64,000 nucleotides of DNA from the NCBI GenBank assembly GCA_963921405.1, contig OY992892.1, forward strand, positions 61,730,580 through 61,794,579, read 5' to 3'. Positions 1 to 9,529 of the stretch are shown here, piece after piece (within the stretch, counting starts at the first letter, position 1; every line of letters begins with the position of its first letter). A model generated the notes under the pieces. It was not told where the DNA came from. It made no database searches and saw nothing but the letters and a program-made list of their open reading frames with translations. Position numbers and translations under genes: made by a program. The DNA comes from Cepaea hortensis. Lineage: Eukaryota; Mollusca; Gastropoda; Stylommatophora; Helicidae.

Positions 1-639
1 ATGAAAATACGCATTGGTTTGGTTTGGTTTAAAGATAACTTCCACTGAACACATGGAAACATCTCTTTTAGAGCTACTGGCTTCTTCAATAGATCACACA
101 TTGATATTTTCAAAACTGTGTAAAACTACACAGCACCAGCAAGAATCTTAATGGGTTCATACCAGAATAATACATGCTATAAATATTTCTTTTGAGACTA
201 TATTTTCTAAGTTTAACATCTAACTTGAGCAGCTGCCCATTCTCTTCAATTTTCAGTTTTGAGGCCGTTTTTAGGTTATCAGAGTGCAAGCAGGTCTTTG
301 CTTGTACTTATCTGAAAAGCAAGGCATCTGTTACACAACCCTGAGATCTGTGAGCAGTGGAACAACCTGAGCTTTCTTACTTTTGTAAACATCCACAGCT
401 TGATTCATACCTTGACTTCTTTAGCCAGAAGCAGACAACAATATGTCTATAAGTTACTTCACCATCTCTCCCCCCCCCCCCCAACCCACCAGAGTGTAAG
501 TTATTGTATTACATATACAAAACACATCAAATAAACAATTCATAACATTCCAGATGATTTACTATATTTTACAATAATGAAGTAGAAGGGTAATTTTTAT
601 ATGTAATAAGCACATCAATAATTATCATCACTGTTAAGC
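1..639. other. Unassigned AT-rich intronic sequence
   Basis: No Gly-X-Y exon, transposon protein or tRNA-like block is visible on either strand. The only marked feature is a short poly-C run near 471-482. It is presumably intron of the collagen gene or 3' flank, since the last recognised exon lies to its right on the minus strand. Confidence 0.5.
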
Positions 640-850
640 AACAGTTCCTTTGCAGAATGTCACTTTCATCTTGGCACAAAGGAAAGACTCAATCTTTTGC
701 CAGCTCCCTTGCATCACACATTTTCATGCCCGGGATGTCTTTAAAGACTTATGTCAACCTTCATGTTGGTCAATCCTTGTCTCTGTAAAATGTCAGTTTT
801 GTTTCCCTCTTCCTGGTTCACAGTATTCTAAGAATTTTTCTGTAATATTT
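640..850 (-). repeat. Old interspersed repeat, probably LINE-derived
   Basis: This stretch resembles the sequence at 11776-11907 plus 12306-12490: shared words include TTCATGCCC, CCTTCATGTT and AGTATTCTAAGAAT. The second copy is interrupted by a SINE, so the two are diverged copies of one dispersed repeat. The AGTATTCTAAGAAT region resembles the C-terminal part of LINE polyproteins read on the minus strand, but no frame is open enough to prove it. Confidence 0.4.
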
Positions 851-879
851 AAATTCAAAAGGTCTTTTTTGGGGGGCGC

Positions 880-1164
880 TCGCTCGCTTTGAACTCAAGT
901 GTAGTCCGTACACACTATTTCTAGTAGCACTGGACTGAATTTTGCATGTGGAGTAGCTTTCCCTATTACCAGTGTTCCTTGCCTCAAGGCAAACCCACTC
1001 TGACTTCAGAGGTACTTTTAATTTATGTCCGCATGTCAAGGATGAGAAATCAACAATTTAATACAACTGTCTGGTGTAGAGGTTGAACCCCTTACCCCGG
1101 CATCAACCCACCGGATGTTTAAGAATGTGCATCCTTATCCATTTTGGCCATAATGACCTCCATT
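880..1164 (-). mobile_element. tRNA-derived SINE (family 1)
   Basis: On the minus strand the element opens with a tRNA-like head beginning GGAGGTCATTATGGCCAAAA, followed by a B-box-like GGGTTCAACC and a body shared with copies at 8549, 27173, 29692, 46735 and 58332 (words such as CTGGACTAAAATG and GGGACACTGGTAATAGGGAA). The head resembles Leu/Ser-type tRNAs (TGGCNGAATGG at the A box). The copy is diverged and has no coding capacity; it would depend on a LINE for movement. Confidence 0.75.
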
Positions 1165-1279
1165 GAAAAGGTCTGATTTTTTCCTTTGGTACAGAGATGT
1201 GGTTTTGTAGACAAACGATCAGAACATCACGTACAGATAACAAGTTTAATGAAGATATCTTGAACAGAGTTAAAATTCA

Positions 1280-1530
1280 CAAAGAGATCTGGTAACTATA
1301 ATTAGATGAAGATAGTACATATTCTTTGGGCACATCATACAAGAGAAAAGCAGAAATACACTGGACAGCAGATAATTTGGAGTTGAAGAGAGGCAGGGGG
1401 AGAACAAGAGAGAAGATGCTGGACAGTTTGGCATCGTGGCATAGGTTATCAGAAATGGCTGGCAGTCCATGAGACAGAAGGCTGTGGACAAACATGATGA
1501 CAAACACCATATGGCTTGGACTATAATACA
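1280..1530 (+). mobile_element. LINE 3' tail fragment (decayed)
   Basis: The plus strand encodes the degenerate C-terminal signature of LINE polyproteins: a G-H-type segment, then a KRGRGR-like basic stretch, then EKMLDSLASWH and DRRLWTNMMTNT. The same family tail occurs at 28195-28420 and, on the minus strand, at 57740-58130. The reading frame is broken and only the 3' end is present, the usual result of 5' truncation during target-primed reverse transcription. Confidence 0.6.
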
Positions 1531-2100
1531 GGACAGAAAGCCAGTGTTTGTGGCCGACATTTCAATCATTCATGACCAAATGGCCAGTAACTTTTACCAA
1601 ACTGTTTGTTTTATTTTGTCCTGGTTATAATGTGTAATTATTTCTCTTATGTAAATCAGCATAGTTTTTAATAAAAATGAGACATGTGACCCTTAAAACT
1701 TTAAAGAATGTTTTAAAAAGCCAAAGAAAGAGAAAAATCCCACAACAAACATGGGAAATTAATCACATCCCAAAATCTGTTTACCTTCTCAAAACCTCAT
1801 ATTTTTACAAGATCATGTTTTGAAGTAAGTTTCAGGTCATGAATGGCAACAATAATTTGAAGCTCATGGCTTCAGAACATCAAGTTATAACAGAAAATTC
1901 CATCATATGCCAACTCACAGATTACCAGACGTAACTTGTAGAAATACTGGAATAGGATATAAGCCATATATTTTACTTGCTCTGGACTTGTATAGTCTTA
2001 ACTACTGAAGCCACTCAATTAGGTAAATTTGGGGCAAATTTTAAAGCCACTGTAAATGAAACAGGTATGCTAATAGTTGAAAATTAGGAAATGCAATTAC
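1531..2100. other. Unassigned intronic sequence
   Basis: AT-rich sequence between two mobile elements. No exon-like Gly-X-Y block, ORF with recognisable content or repeat match elsewhere in the window was seen. Confidence 0.5.
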
Positions 2101-2486
2101 AATCACACACAATCAATCAATCAATCATGTGCCATGCCGGAAAGCGTGGGCGGTCATGACTAGCCATTTCACTCGATCACCAGTGTCGTGGATCAGCTCA
2201 GTGTTCCTGTCTCGTCCATGCCATGTGGCCAAGCCATCCAGGTATTTTCCTCTCGGTCTGTTCCCTTCGATCTTGCCAGTTGTCACTAAGTTCTCCAATC
2301 CATTTCTTCTCATAACATGTCCAAAAAATTTTGACTGTCTACGTCTAATTTCTCTAATCAGTTTACGATGTTCTTTTGTCTCCTGTAGTACTTGGTCATT
2401 GGTTTTTCTGTCTGTCCATGGTATTCTTTGCATTTTCCTAAGAAACCACATTTCTGCAGCCATCAGATGCTTTTCAGCTTGACTGC

Positions 2487-3398
2487 TCATTGTCCAAGTT
2501 CACATCCATACAAAAGAACAGGCTCTATGTATCCCCTCAACACTCTTTTTCTCGTTTCAATTGACATCTTTTTATTGGTCAGAATGTTTTTCATCTTGCT
2601 AAAGGCTACTTTCGCCATGGCGATTCTTGTTCTAATCTCTTCAAGGCATCTCCCATCAGATGTTATGACTGTTCCAAGATAATTGTACCGATTCACTTGT
2701 TGAAGAATATTTCCATTTACTTGTATATTACATTGTGGCACTTCTTCCTTCCTAGTGACGACCATAACCTGAGTCTTTTTACAATTTAATTCTAACCCCA
2801 GTTGCTCACTGTGTACAACAACCGCATCTACTAATTGTTGCAGGTCCTGCGCATTGTCTGCAATTAATACTGTATCATCTGCATATCTAATGTTATTGAT
2901 GTTTCGTCCTCCAATGCTGATTCCATTTATATCCTCTACATTTCTGAAAATATTTTCACTGTATAGGGAAAAAAGATCTGGAGACATCACACATCCCTGC
3001 CTAACACCTCTCTTAATTGGCTGATACTGTCCCACTTCATTATCAATCCTTATTGCAGCTTGTTGTTTCCAATATATGTTTTTTATAAGTCTAATGTCTT
3101 TCCCATCAATTTGTAAATCTGCAAGCATATCCACCATGTTGACATGTCTAACTCTATCAAAAGCCTTTGTATAGTCAATAAAGCAAAGATGTATATCCTT
3201 GTTTACTTCTATAGCACGTTCAATAACTGTTCGCAGCATATACACAGCATTTACTGTACCCTTTCCTTCTACAAACCCACATTGTTCTTCCCCTATTTCA
3301 GGTTGTATCTTCTTCCTCACTCTTTGCATGATAATTCTTAGCACAATCTTTGTGATGTGACTCATTATACTAATTGTTCTATGTTGATCACATTCCAA
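2487..3398 (-). pseudogene. RTE LINE reverse transcriptase, frameshifted
   Basis: The stretch encodes the palm and thumb of a LINE reverse transcriptase: CFIDYTKAFDRV (motif A with catalytic Asp), RGVRQGCVMSPDLF (motif B), IRYADDTVLIAD (motif C, catalytic Asp pair) and a YLGTVIT thumb motif. An N-terminal piece containing AGKAPGADNI lies in another frame at 3466-3678, and the C-terminal part (2125-2490, KFFGHVMRRNGLENL and RPRGK) lies in a third. Catalytic residues are all present; only the frameshifts disable it. It belongs to the same 3225-bp element as the endonuclease. Confidence 0.88.
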
Positions 3399-3740
3399 GG
3401 TTCCTGATTTCTTTGGGATTGCAATAAATACAGAGTTACATAATTCAGGGGGTGTATCTCCAGTATCATATAATGTGTTCCAGTCTGGTGACTTGCTCTA
3501 GTCCAAATTCTTCTAAAGCTTTAATCATTTCTGTTGTGATGTTATCTGCACCGGGGGCCTTGCCAGCTTTCATATGCTTAAGAACATTTCGAACCTCCAT
3601 CTCCAAAATTGGCGGTCCTTCATTATTAAATCTAATATCATACTGTTCGTCTCTGTTATCATCATAAAGGTGTTTCACATAATCTGTCCATACCTGTAGA
3701 ATCTGGTCTTTTTCTATTATGATTTTGCCATCTTCAGTTT

Positions 3741-4979
3741 TTAGAAACCCTGTTGATGTACTTGTTCTTTTATTAGTAAGTTCCTGAATTCTTTGGTATT
3801 TTGACTGTTGTGTTGGTTTTCAATTTCTAAGCACTTTTCCTCAAGCCATGCTTCTTTTGCCTCCTTACATAATATTCTGACTTGTCTGTGAATTTCTTCA
3901 TATTTGACAGAATTATTTTTGTTGAGTCTTCTTGTTTCCATGAGGTGTAAAATGTCTTCAGTCATCCATTTCTTACGACCCACCTTCTTTAATTTTGGAA
4001 TAGTTGTTTCTGCAGCCACATTAATTGAATTCTTCAACGTTTCCCACTGATCACCCACATCCTGGAATAGGATTTCTAGATCAGACACAATTTCAAATCT
4101 GTTCTGTACTTCTATGTTGAATTTGTTTTGTATTTCCTTGTCATTACTCAATGTACACAAATCATATTTAGTGTTTCCTGTTATATACTTGACTTTCCTC
4201 AACTTTATCCTCAATGTTGCTGTGAGTAATCTGTGGTCACTATAAAAATCAGCACTGGGAACTGTTTTTGCTAGTGTTAATGCGTTTCTAAATCTTCTGC
4301 TAATCAGAATGTAGTCAATCTGGTTTCTAATCCTGCTATCAGGACTCCTCCATGTCCATAATCTTCTAGGGTGTTGCTTGAACCAGGTGTTTCCTACAAT
4401 CATTTCCTGTTCTTTTGCCCACTCTACGAGTCTGTATCCTCTTTCATTTCTCTCTCCTAAACCATAGTTTCCTACTGTGTATCTATCCCCTTGATTTCCT
4501 ACTTTTACATTGAAGTCCCCTATTATGATGTTTATTTCTGAATTTTTACATTTCTTTAACGCAGACTCTATGTCATTATAAAATTCTTCTACACTATCTT
4601 CACTGGATTCTCCTGTTGGGGCATATACTTGAATAATATTTATGCTAAAAGGTCTGCCACTTAATTTAACTAGTAGAACTCTGTCCGACACGGCCCAATA
4701 TCCTTGAACAGATTTTGCTGTTTTCCGGTCCAAAATAATTGCCACTCCTCTATGACGATCTTCACCTCCAGAATAAATAATCTTGAAATCTTCCTCTATC
4801 TTGATACCTGCTCCTGTCCATCTCGTTTCGCACATACCTAAAATATTAATTTTTTCCCTTTCAATTTCTTGTTTTATGTTCTCTAATTTTCCGTCGTTGT
4901 TTAACGTCCTAACGTTCCATGTTGCTAATTTTAATGTCTCTGTCCTTGTCTTGCGATGATCAGTCTTTAAGCGAATCAT
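3741..4979 (-). pseudogene. RTE LINE apurinic/apyrimidinic endonuclease domain
   Basis: This 412-codon open stretch is an exonuclease-endonuclease-phosphatase domain of the AP-endonuclease type, which nicks target DNA to prime reverse transcription. It begins with LKLATWNVRTLNN (catalytic Asn), continues with CETRW, VAIILDRK, QVYAPTGE and GDFNVKVG (Asp/Asn pair), and ends with QIDYILISRR and SDHRLL (catalytic Asp-His). All expected motifs are present in order, so this part looks intact. The frame is lost just after residue 405, before the linker to the reverse transcriptase. An upstream 63-codon stretch (4996-5187) in another frame is part of the element's 5' region. I took the Met at 4979 as the start; it follows a stop closely. 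Confidence 0.88.
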
Positions 4980-5404
4980 GATATACTAGGCACTTTTAAA
5001 GAGGTAGTTTGCCGTTGCTTTCCTCTATGGCAGTGACCTTACTGGTCGGAGACCGCAGCCATTGACTCAAGAAGAGTTCCTCTGCCTGCCGTCGTGAAGC
5101 TCGAGGCCATGACCCACAATATCTGTCGGCTGCCCTCAAAATTTCATCCACCACCTGCCTTCCGTGGCTTCTTTTGAAAACTTCCAATAAAAGGAACAGA
5201 AAATAACATCACATAATCCACAGGAAACACTATTCACAGGAAATCCATAGGAAATCACACGAAATCCAAAGGATAACACTAAATAGCGTCCCTCCGAAAA
5301 GTAACGCTTCATTTTGTCGCCATTGTACCGGAAGTTAATCACACACATCATTATGTAAATCAACATTAGTTTTCCAGTGTAATTATCCCTATGTATAACA
5401 TTGG

Positions 5405-5690
5405 ATAGAGAGTCATTATAGCGGAGTAGCTAGCACACTTGCCTGTTGGCCTGGCAGTCATGGGTTTGAAATCACACTGAGGCACATTTTTGTAAACTGA
5501 CCTGCACTCACAGGTTGACCAGGCCAAATATGGGTGCCAGTAATTGTCTTGGGAAATAAAGGCAGCTGGTGTGATAATGACCACATGACCTCTCGAGTGC
5601 CGATTGGTCTATACAAATATGGGGCTATCACCATATTTCCAATATGTCCCAATGCACGTAAAAAGGTCCTTTACTTTTACTTTATAACAT
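5405..5690 (+). mobile_element. tRNA-derived SINE (family 2)
   Basis: The head reads as a tRNA promoter: GCGGAGTAGCTAGCACACT (A-box-like), then about 30 bases later GGGTTTGAAATC (B-box-like). The body runs into AAAAAGGTCCTTTACTTTT. A similar head on the minus strand is at 18716-18806, and a decayed relative lies near 27930-28060. It has no coding capacity. Family assignment rests on the head only. Confidence 0.65.
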
Positions 5691-5779
5691 TTAATTACAA
5701 ATGACAAGAAAATGAATGGATAGATTAAAGGAAAGTAATCCTCCACTTAAATAATGTGCGAGTTTTAATTAGAAAGAAC

Positions 5780-6016
5780 GTCCCTGAAAACTGGTTCAGT
5801 GCCGAAGGATAATAATATATCACCAAATGAGACTTTCATTTAGACTGAAGGACGATATATCACCATATTAGGGTCATTATGTTATTTGTTCTGTTTTGTG
5901 GTATCTTCAGCAATTTTAAGGCTCAGTGAATGGAAATTAGCATAACAATACGTGTTCATTTGATTGAGTACCATGTTTGGTCTAAACCTACTTTTGTTTG
6001 GCACTGAATCAGTTAA
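5780..6016. repeat. Dispersed repeat, uninterrupted copy
   Basis: This copy is clearly related to 31240-31403 joined to 35464-35566, where a LINE has been inserted in the middle. Shared words include GCCGAAGGATAATA, TTATTTGTT, TGTTTTGTGGTATCTTC, GAATGGAAAT, GAGTACCATGTTTGGT and GGCACTGAATCAG. It therefore serves as an empty-site reference for that insertion. No protein is evident and its class is unknown. It stops about ten bases short of collagen exon 6026-6184. Confidence 0.75.
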
Positions 6017-6025
6017 ACAACTTAC

Positions 6026-6184
6026 TGGCAATCCTGAGAGTCCAGAATCTGATCCTCTAATGACTGTTGTCTCGCCAGGAGGTCCTGCTGGTCCAACATC
6101 ACCTTTGTCTCCTTTAGGGCCAGGTGGGGCGGGTTCTGCCGGTGGACTTGGCGGTGCTGGAAGGCCAGGATCTCCTCTATCGCC
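6026..6184 (-). CDS. Collagen IV-like exon, Gly-X-Y with in-register Gly loss
   Basis: The exon is 159 bp, phase 0 to 0, 53 codons. The acceptor is TTAAG before GGCGAT and the donor is GTAAG at 6025-6021. It opens GDRGDPG, continues GPKGDKGDVGPAGPPG and ends GSDSGLSGLP. Residues 10-21 keep the X-Y pattern but four glycine positions in a row are Ala, Ser, Ala, Ala. A second interruption (ETTVIR) follows. It joins in frame to the GTKGEK end of exon 10738-10863. It is the most 3' exon of this collagen that I can find; the carboxy-terminal domain must lie outside the window. A 130-bp duplication copies its acceptor just upstream. Confidence 0.85.
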
Positions 6185-6433
6185 CTTAAGATCAACACAA
6201 TAATATTACAGTTTATTTTGAAGTATTTTCTCATGTCAATCAATCTATCATGAAACATGGGTTGTAAAAAGAACAGTGTTTCTCAACCTTTTCTGAATCA
6301 TAACCTCTATCGCCCTTAGGATCAACACAATAATAATTCAGTTTATTTTGAAGTATTTTCTCATGTCAATCAATTTATCATGAAACATGGGTTGTAAAAA
6401 GAACAGTGTTTCTCAACCTTTTCTGAATCATAA
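6174..6433. repeat. 130-bp tandem duplication covering a splice acceptor
   Basis: Two adjacent 130-bp copies, 6174-6303 and 6304-6433, differ at only a few bases. Each begins with CCTCTATCGCCCTTA and ends with TTTTCTGAATCATAA. On the minus strand each holds the intron end, the AG and the first 11 bases of collagen exon 6026-6184. The upstream copy therefore offers a duplicate acceptor that is not followed by a complete exon. Confidence 0.92.
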
Positions 6434-6499
6434 CTAATTTTTATAACAGTCGTGTAACGATCTGTGTAATAAACTCCTTTTTTTGTTTTGATGATAATT

Positions 6500-7019
6500 C
6501 GCCATGGCGAAGGTAGCCTTTAGCAAAATGAAAAATATTCTGACCAATAAAAAGATGTCAATTGAAACGAGAAAGAGAGTGTTGAGGGGATATATAGAGC
6601 CTGTTCTTTTGTATGGATGTGAAACTTGGACAATGTGCAGTCAAGCTGAAAAACATCTGATGGCTGCAGAAATGTGGTTTCTGAGGAAAATGCAAAGAAT
6701 ACCATGGACAGATAGAAAAACCAATGACCAAGTACTACAGGAGGCAAATGAAAATCGTAGACTGATTAGAGAAATTAGACGTAGACAGTCAAAATTTTTT
6801 GGACATGTTATGAGAAGAAATGGACTGGAGAACTTAGTAACAACTGGCAAGATCGAGGGGAACAGACCAAGAGGAAGACCGAGAGGAAAATTTCTGGATG
6901 GCTTGGCCACATGGCATGGACGAGACAGGAACACTGAGCTGATTCATGACTCTGGTGATCAAGTGAAATGGCGAGTCATGACCGCCCACGCTTTCTGGCA
7001 TGGCACATGATTGATTGAT
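6500..7019 (+). mobile_element. 5'-truncated RTE LINE copy
   Basis: A 168-codon frame (6504-7010) is the C-terminal part of the same RTE family as 2112-5336: MAKVAFSKMKNILTNKK, VLLYGCETWTM, RKMQRIPWTDRK, KFFGHVMRRNGLENL and RPRGRPRGK, then the TGATTGATTGAT tail. TGATAATT occurs on both sides (6492-6499 and 7020-7027), a likely target-site duplication partly overlapping the tail. The frame is uninterrupted, whereas the full-length copy is frameshifted here, so this is a fairly young insertion. It has no promoter or catalytic domain and is dead on arrival. Confidence 0.88.
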
Positions 7020-7084
7020 TGATAATTTGTCCAGTTGCATACTGACAATGTAAACAAACATAGAAACAAACAAACTTTATTTTC

Positions 7085-7400
7085 AAACATGCTAGCATAA
7101 TAGCTAAAGAACAAAATATGAAAATGAATATAGAAAAAATAGAGGTCATGACCACTGCAAGGAAAGAAATAGAAACTAAGACTGATATAACAAAATGGCA
7201 ACCACAGGAAATTAAATATTTCAAATACTTGGAGGAGTTAAAATCATGTGATAAAAGAACGACAGCAGAAGCTGATGAACAAAACAAATAATTGTATTAG
7301 CCAGATATTACTAAAATTGTAGAGCAAACACATGATAAAAAAAGAGCATTGTTCAACAGTCTCACTACCAGCTTGGACACTGCCTGTAAATGAATTAAAT
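7085..7400 (+). pseudogene. LINE reverse-transcriptase thumb fragment
   Basis: The plus strand carries a degenerate thumb region: MKMNIEKIEVMTTARKE followed by an EIKYFKYLEE segment, comparable to the KTxVM and YLG motifs of LINE reverse transcriptases. The frame breaks at about 7290. It has no catalytic core and is a decayed fragment. Confidence 0.45.
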
Positions 7401-7443
7401 GTCTGCAGTGAATTTTAAATTTTACGAGAGGAGACAAAATATT

Positions 7444-7481
7444 ACCCCCCCCCCCCCCCCCCCAAAAAAAAAAAAAAAAAC
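7444..7481. repeat. Poly-C to poly-A homopolymer junction
   Basis: About 19 C are followed directly by about 18 A. Both runs sit between a LINE fragment and a minus-strand RTE remnant. Lengths are approximate because homopolymers are error-prone in assemblies. Confidence 0.85.
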
Positions 7482-7539
7482 AGATATGAGGGAGCAAGTA
7501 AGGACAGAACTAGTGTTCATAATCATTACCTTGTTCCAA

Positions 7540-8510
7540 GCCAATAAGTATGGCCTGTCATGGTTCGTTATCTTGCAGGGACACTGCTGTCTTGTATCAG
7601 GACTGTGTTCTTCTTGCAATTACATCTTGTGGCTAAGCCACTCTGGTATTTATCTCTTTTTATATCCCTTGCTTTTATTTCTCCATCACTTTTGCCAGTT
7701 TTCAAGTTTATTTCTTTTCATAAGATGCCCCAAAAAATTCTTGACTGTCTGTCTAATTTCTCTAATAAATTTACAGTTGTCATTTATATCTTGAAGGACT
7801 GTCTCATTCATTAATGCATGGTATTCTTTGCATTTCCTTCAGAAACCACATTTCCACAGCCATTAAGTTTTAACATGCCCCCTTATTTGTATATTTTTCA
7901 CATACATATAACAGTATAGTTTCTAAATAACATTTTAACACTCTTATTCTTACTGCAATTGACAGCTTTTTTTATTGATGAGTATGTTTCCCACATGACC
8001 GCCCATGCTTTCCGGCATGGCACATGATTGATTGATTGATGTTTCCCACCCTGCAAAAGGCTATTTTTTTATGATGGATATTCTCACTCTAATCTCTAAA
8101 TACATCTTTCATCAGATGATATGGCTGCTGCAAGACAGTATTATCCCATTTACTTGGATGTTACATTGTAATATTTATTTCTTTTTGTTGAGATGATCAT
8201 AATATCTGTTTTCTTAAAATTTTATTCTAGCCCTAACTGCTCAATGCATACAATTAATCCATCAAATGCTACAGATCCTATTTATTGTCTGCAATTGATA
8301 CTGTTTCAACTGCTAATCTTATACTGTTGGTATTATTTCTTCTGATGGAGATTCCCCATTTTCTATAAGATATTAGATTTCTCATATTTTCACTATATGT
8401 GAAGAAAAGGCATGGAGACATTACACATCCATGATTGACACCTCTCTTGATTGGCTGGTTTTGACTTACTTCATTAACCATTTTTAAGTCAGCATGTTGT
8501 TTCCAGCAGC
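7540..8510 (-). pseudogene. Decayed RTE LINE copy
   Basis: The minus strand matches the RTE family at 2112-5336 over the C-terminal and palm regions, with many stops. Recognisable remnants are QPIKRGV followed by GCVMSP (motif B, 8420-8460), the related ADNK segment near 8280 and the basic GHL/KRN-like tail near 7700. Much older than the other RTE copies. A 44-bp piece of the same family is inserted within it at 7995-8038. Confidence 0.7.
7995..8038 (+). mobile_element. 44-bp micro-insertion of RTE 3' tail with TSD
   Basis: The 44 bp between the two copies of ATGTTTCCCAC (7984-7994 and 8039-8049) are just the last bases of an RTE element: ATGACCGCCCATGCTTTC, GGCATGGCACATGATTG and the TGATTGATTG tail. 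The flanking 11-bp repeat is perfect. This is an extreme 5' truncation, inserted plus-sense into the minus-sense older RTE copy. Confidence 0.85.
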
Positions 8511-8548
8511 AATTAGACTATATTAAAAAACACAGGACTACAGATGGA

Positions 8549-8848
8549 GATCAGCATGGCCGAATGGTTCAGAGTGCACGCTTTTATACTTCCATTGTGC
8601 TGATGCTGAGGTAGAAGGTTCAACTCATACACGGGTCAGTTGGACTACAATGTTGACCCCTCAATCTTGACTTTTGGATATAAATTACAAGTACCTCAGA
8701 AGTTGGGGTGGGTTCACCTTTATGGCGAGGGACACTGGTAACAGGGAAAGCTAATCCACACGCAACAATCAATCCCATGCACTAGAATTAGTAGCATGTG
8801 TATGGACTACGATTGAGTTTAAAGCGAGCAAATAAAACCAAAAACAAA
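8549..8848 (+). mobile_element. tRNA-derived SINE (family 1)
   Basis: The head GATCAGCATGGCCGAATGG is A-box-like and GAAGGTTCAACTC is B-box-like. The body carries GTTGGACTACAATGTTGACC, GGCGAGGGACACTGGTAACA and GTATGGACTACGATTGAG, all shared with the other family 1 copies. This is one of the longest copies in the window and defines the 3' half of the family. Confidence 0.8.
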
Positions 8849-8849
8849 C

Positions 8850-8960
8850 GGCATTTGTTGCACGTTTATGACATTGGCTTCCCCAAGAATTGACTTCGTC
8901 ATTTTCATCAGGCATGGTTGGATAACACTATCCAATGCCGCAAATTATTCCTCCCCACGA
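8850..8960. other. Hairpin-rich segment with a hammerhead-like core
   Basis: A perfect 7-bp stem (TTGGATA/TATCCAA, loop ACAC) lies at 8918-8935. On the minus strand CTGATGA (complement of 8905-8911) is followed by ATGAC, a 25-base loop, GTCAT and AAACG, which resembles the catalytic core of hammerhead ribozymes although the GAAA box reads TAAA. Hammerhead motifs are known in Penelope-like and other retroelements. This is a pattern match only. Confidence 0.3.
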
Positions 8961-8981
8961 CACTTGACGGCAGAAGTGGAA

Positions 8982-9031
<50 letters not shown>
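8982..9031. repeat. (GAT)n microsatellite
   Basis: About 16 uninterrupted GAT units. They give poly-Asp and poly-His in translation, which I do not regard as coding. Confidence 0.95.
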
Positions 9032-9033
<2 letters not shown>

Positions 9034-9529
9034 GTTGGATAAGCTTCTATCTAGTTGTGTAAGGTTTTTATTTCCACTTGACAATTTTGAAAGCAACTTC
9101 TGAAAATGGCCAGAATACTACAGGACAGAAGGCATTCAAGTAAAAATGTGGGTACATAGGTTAATGTTACAAGTGTTTGGGACAGAGAGAGTTAAGACAC
9201 ATATAACATGTATGATGTCAACAATAAAGATATGGTGAGTTGGCTAGTAAAGAATGAGTTAACAGAACAGTTCACCTCTATTTGATGGTCTGTATTTTGT
9301 AGTCTGTTATGTAAATAGTGAAATACAAATTCACATCTGAATGTTGATATTTAATTTAGAACAGTTTAAACTAATTATGTGAAAATCAAGTGATGAACAT
9401 AATAGCACTCAAGGTGGGAATAACAAATCCAGTCTCAATCTACAGGAGTGTCAAAGATTACAAAGTCTATTCAATGCTTAGAAGATAATAGATGAAGCAA
9501 TTGCAAACATTGTATAAGGATTAGTCAAT

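Larger units (their letters stand above)
2112..5336 (-). mobile_element. Full-length RTE-type non-LTR retrotransposon
   Basis: An endonuclease segment, a reverse-transcriptase segment and a C-terminal tail lie in order on the minus strand, and the 3' end is a GATTGATTGATTG repeat, as in RTE-clade LINEs. The element is bounded by the perfect 11-bp direct repeat AATCACACACA at 2101-2111 and 5337-5347, read as the target-site duplication. Length is 3225 bp, a usual full-length RTE size. The coding frame changes near 3760, 3466 and 2490 (three frameshifts), so it is not autonomous. Related truncated copies lie at 6500, 13505 and 20862, so the family has been active here repeatedly. Confidence 0.9.

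Noticed and set aside
5964..6203. Plus-strand Gly/Pro-rich frame over the collagen exon
   Set aside because: It is the antisense reading of the minus-strand collagen exon, whose splice sites and Gly-X-Y pattern are on the minus strand. The same applies to plus-strand frames over 12788-12940, 10738-10863 and 58704-58846.
8868..9096. Poly-Asp and poly-His frames
   Set aside because: They are translations of the (GAT)n microsatellite.
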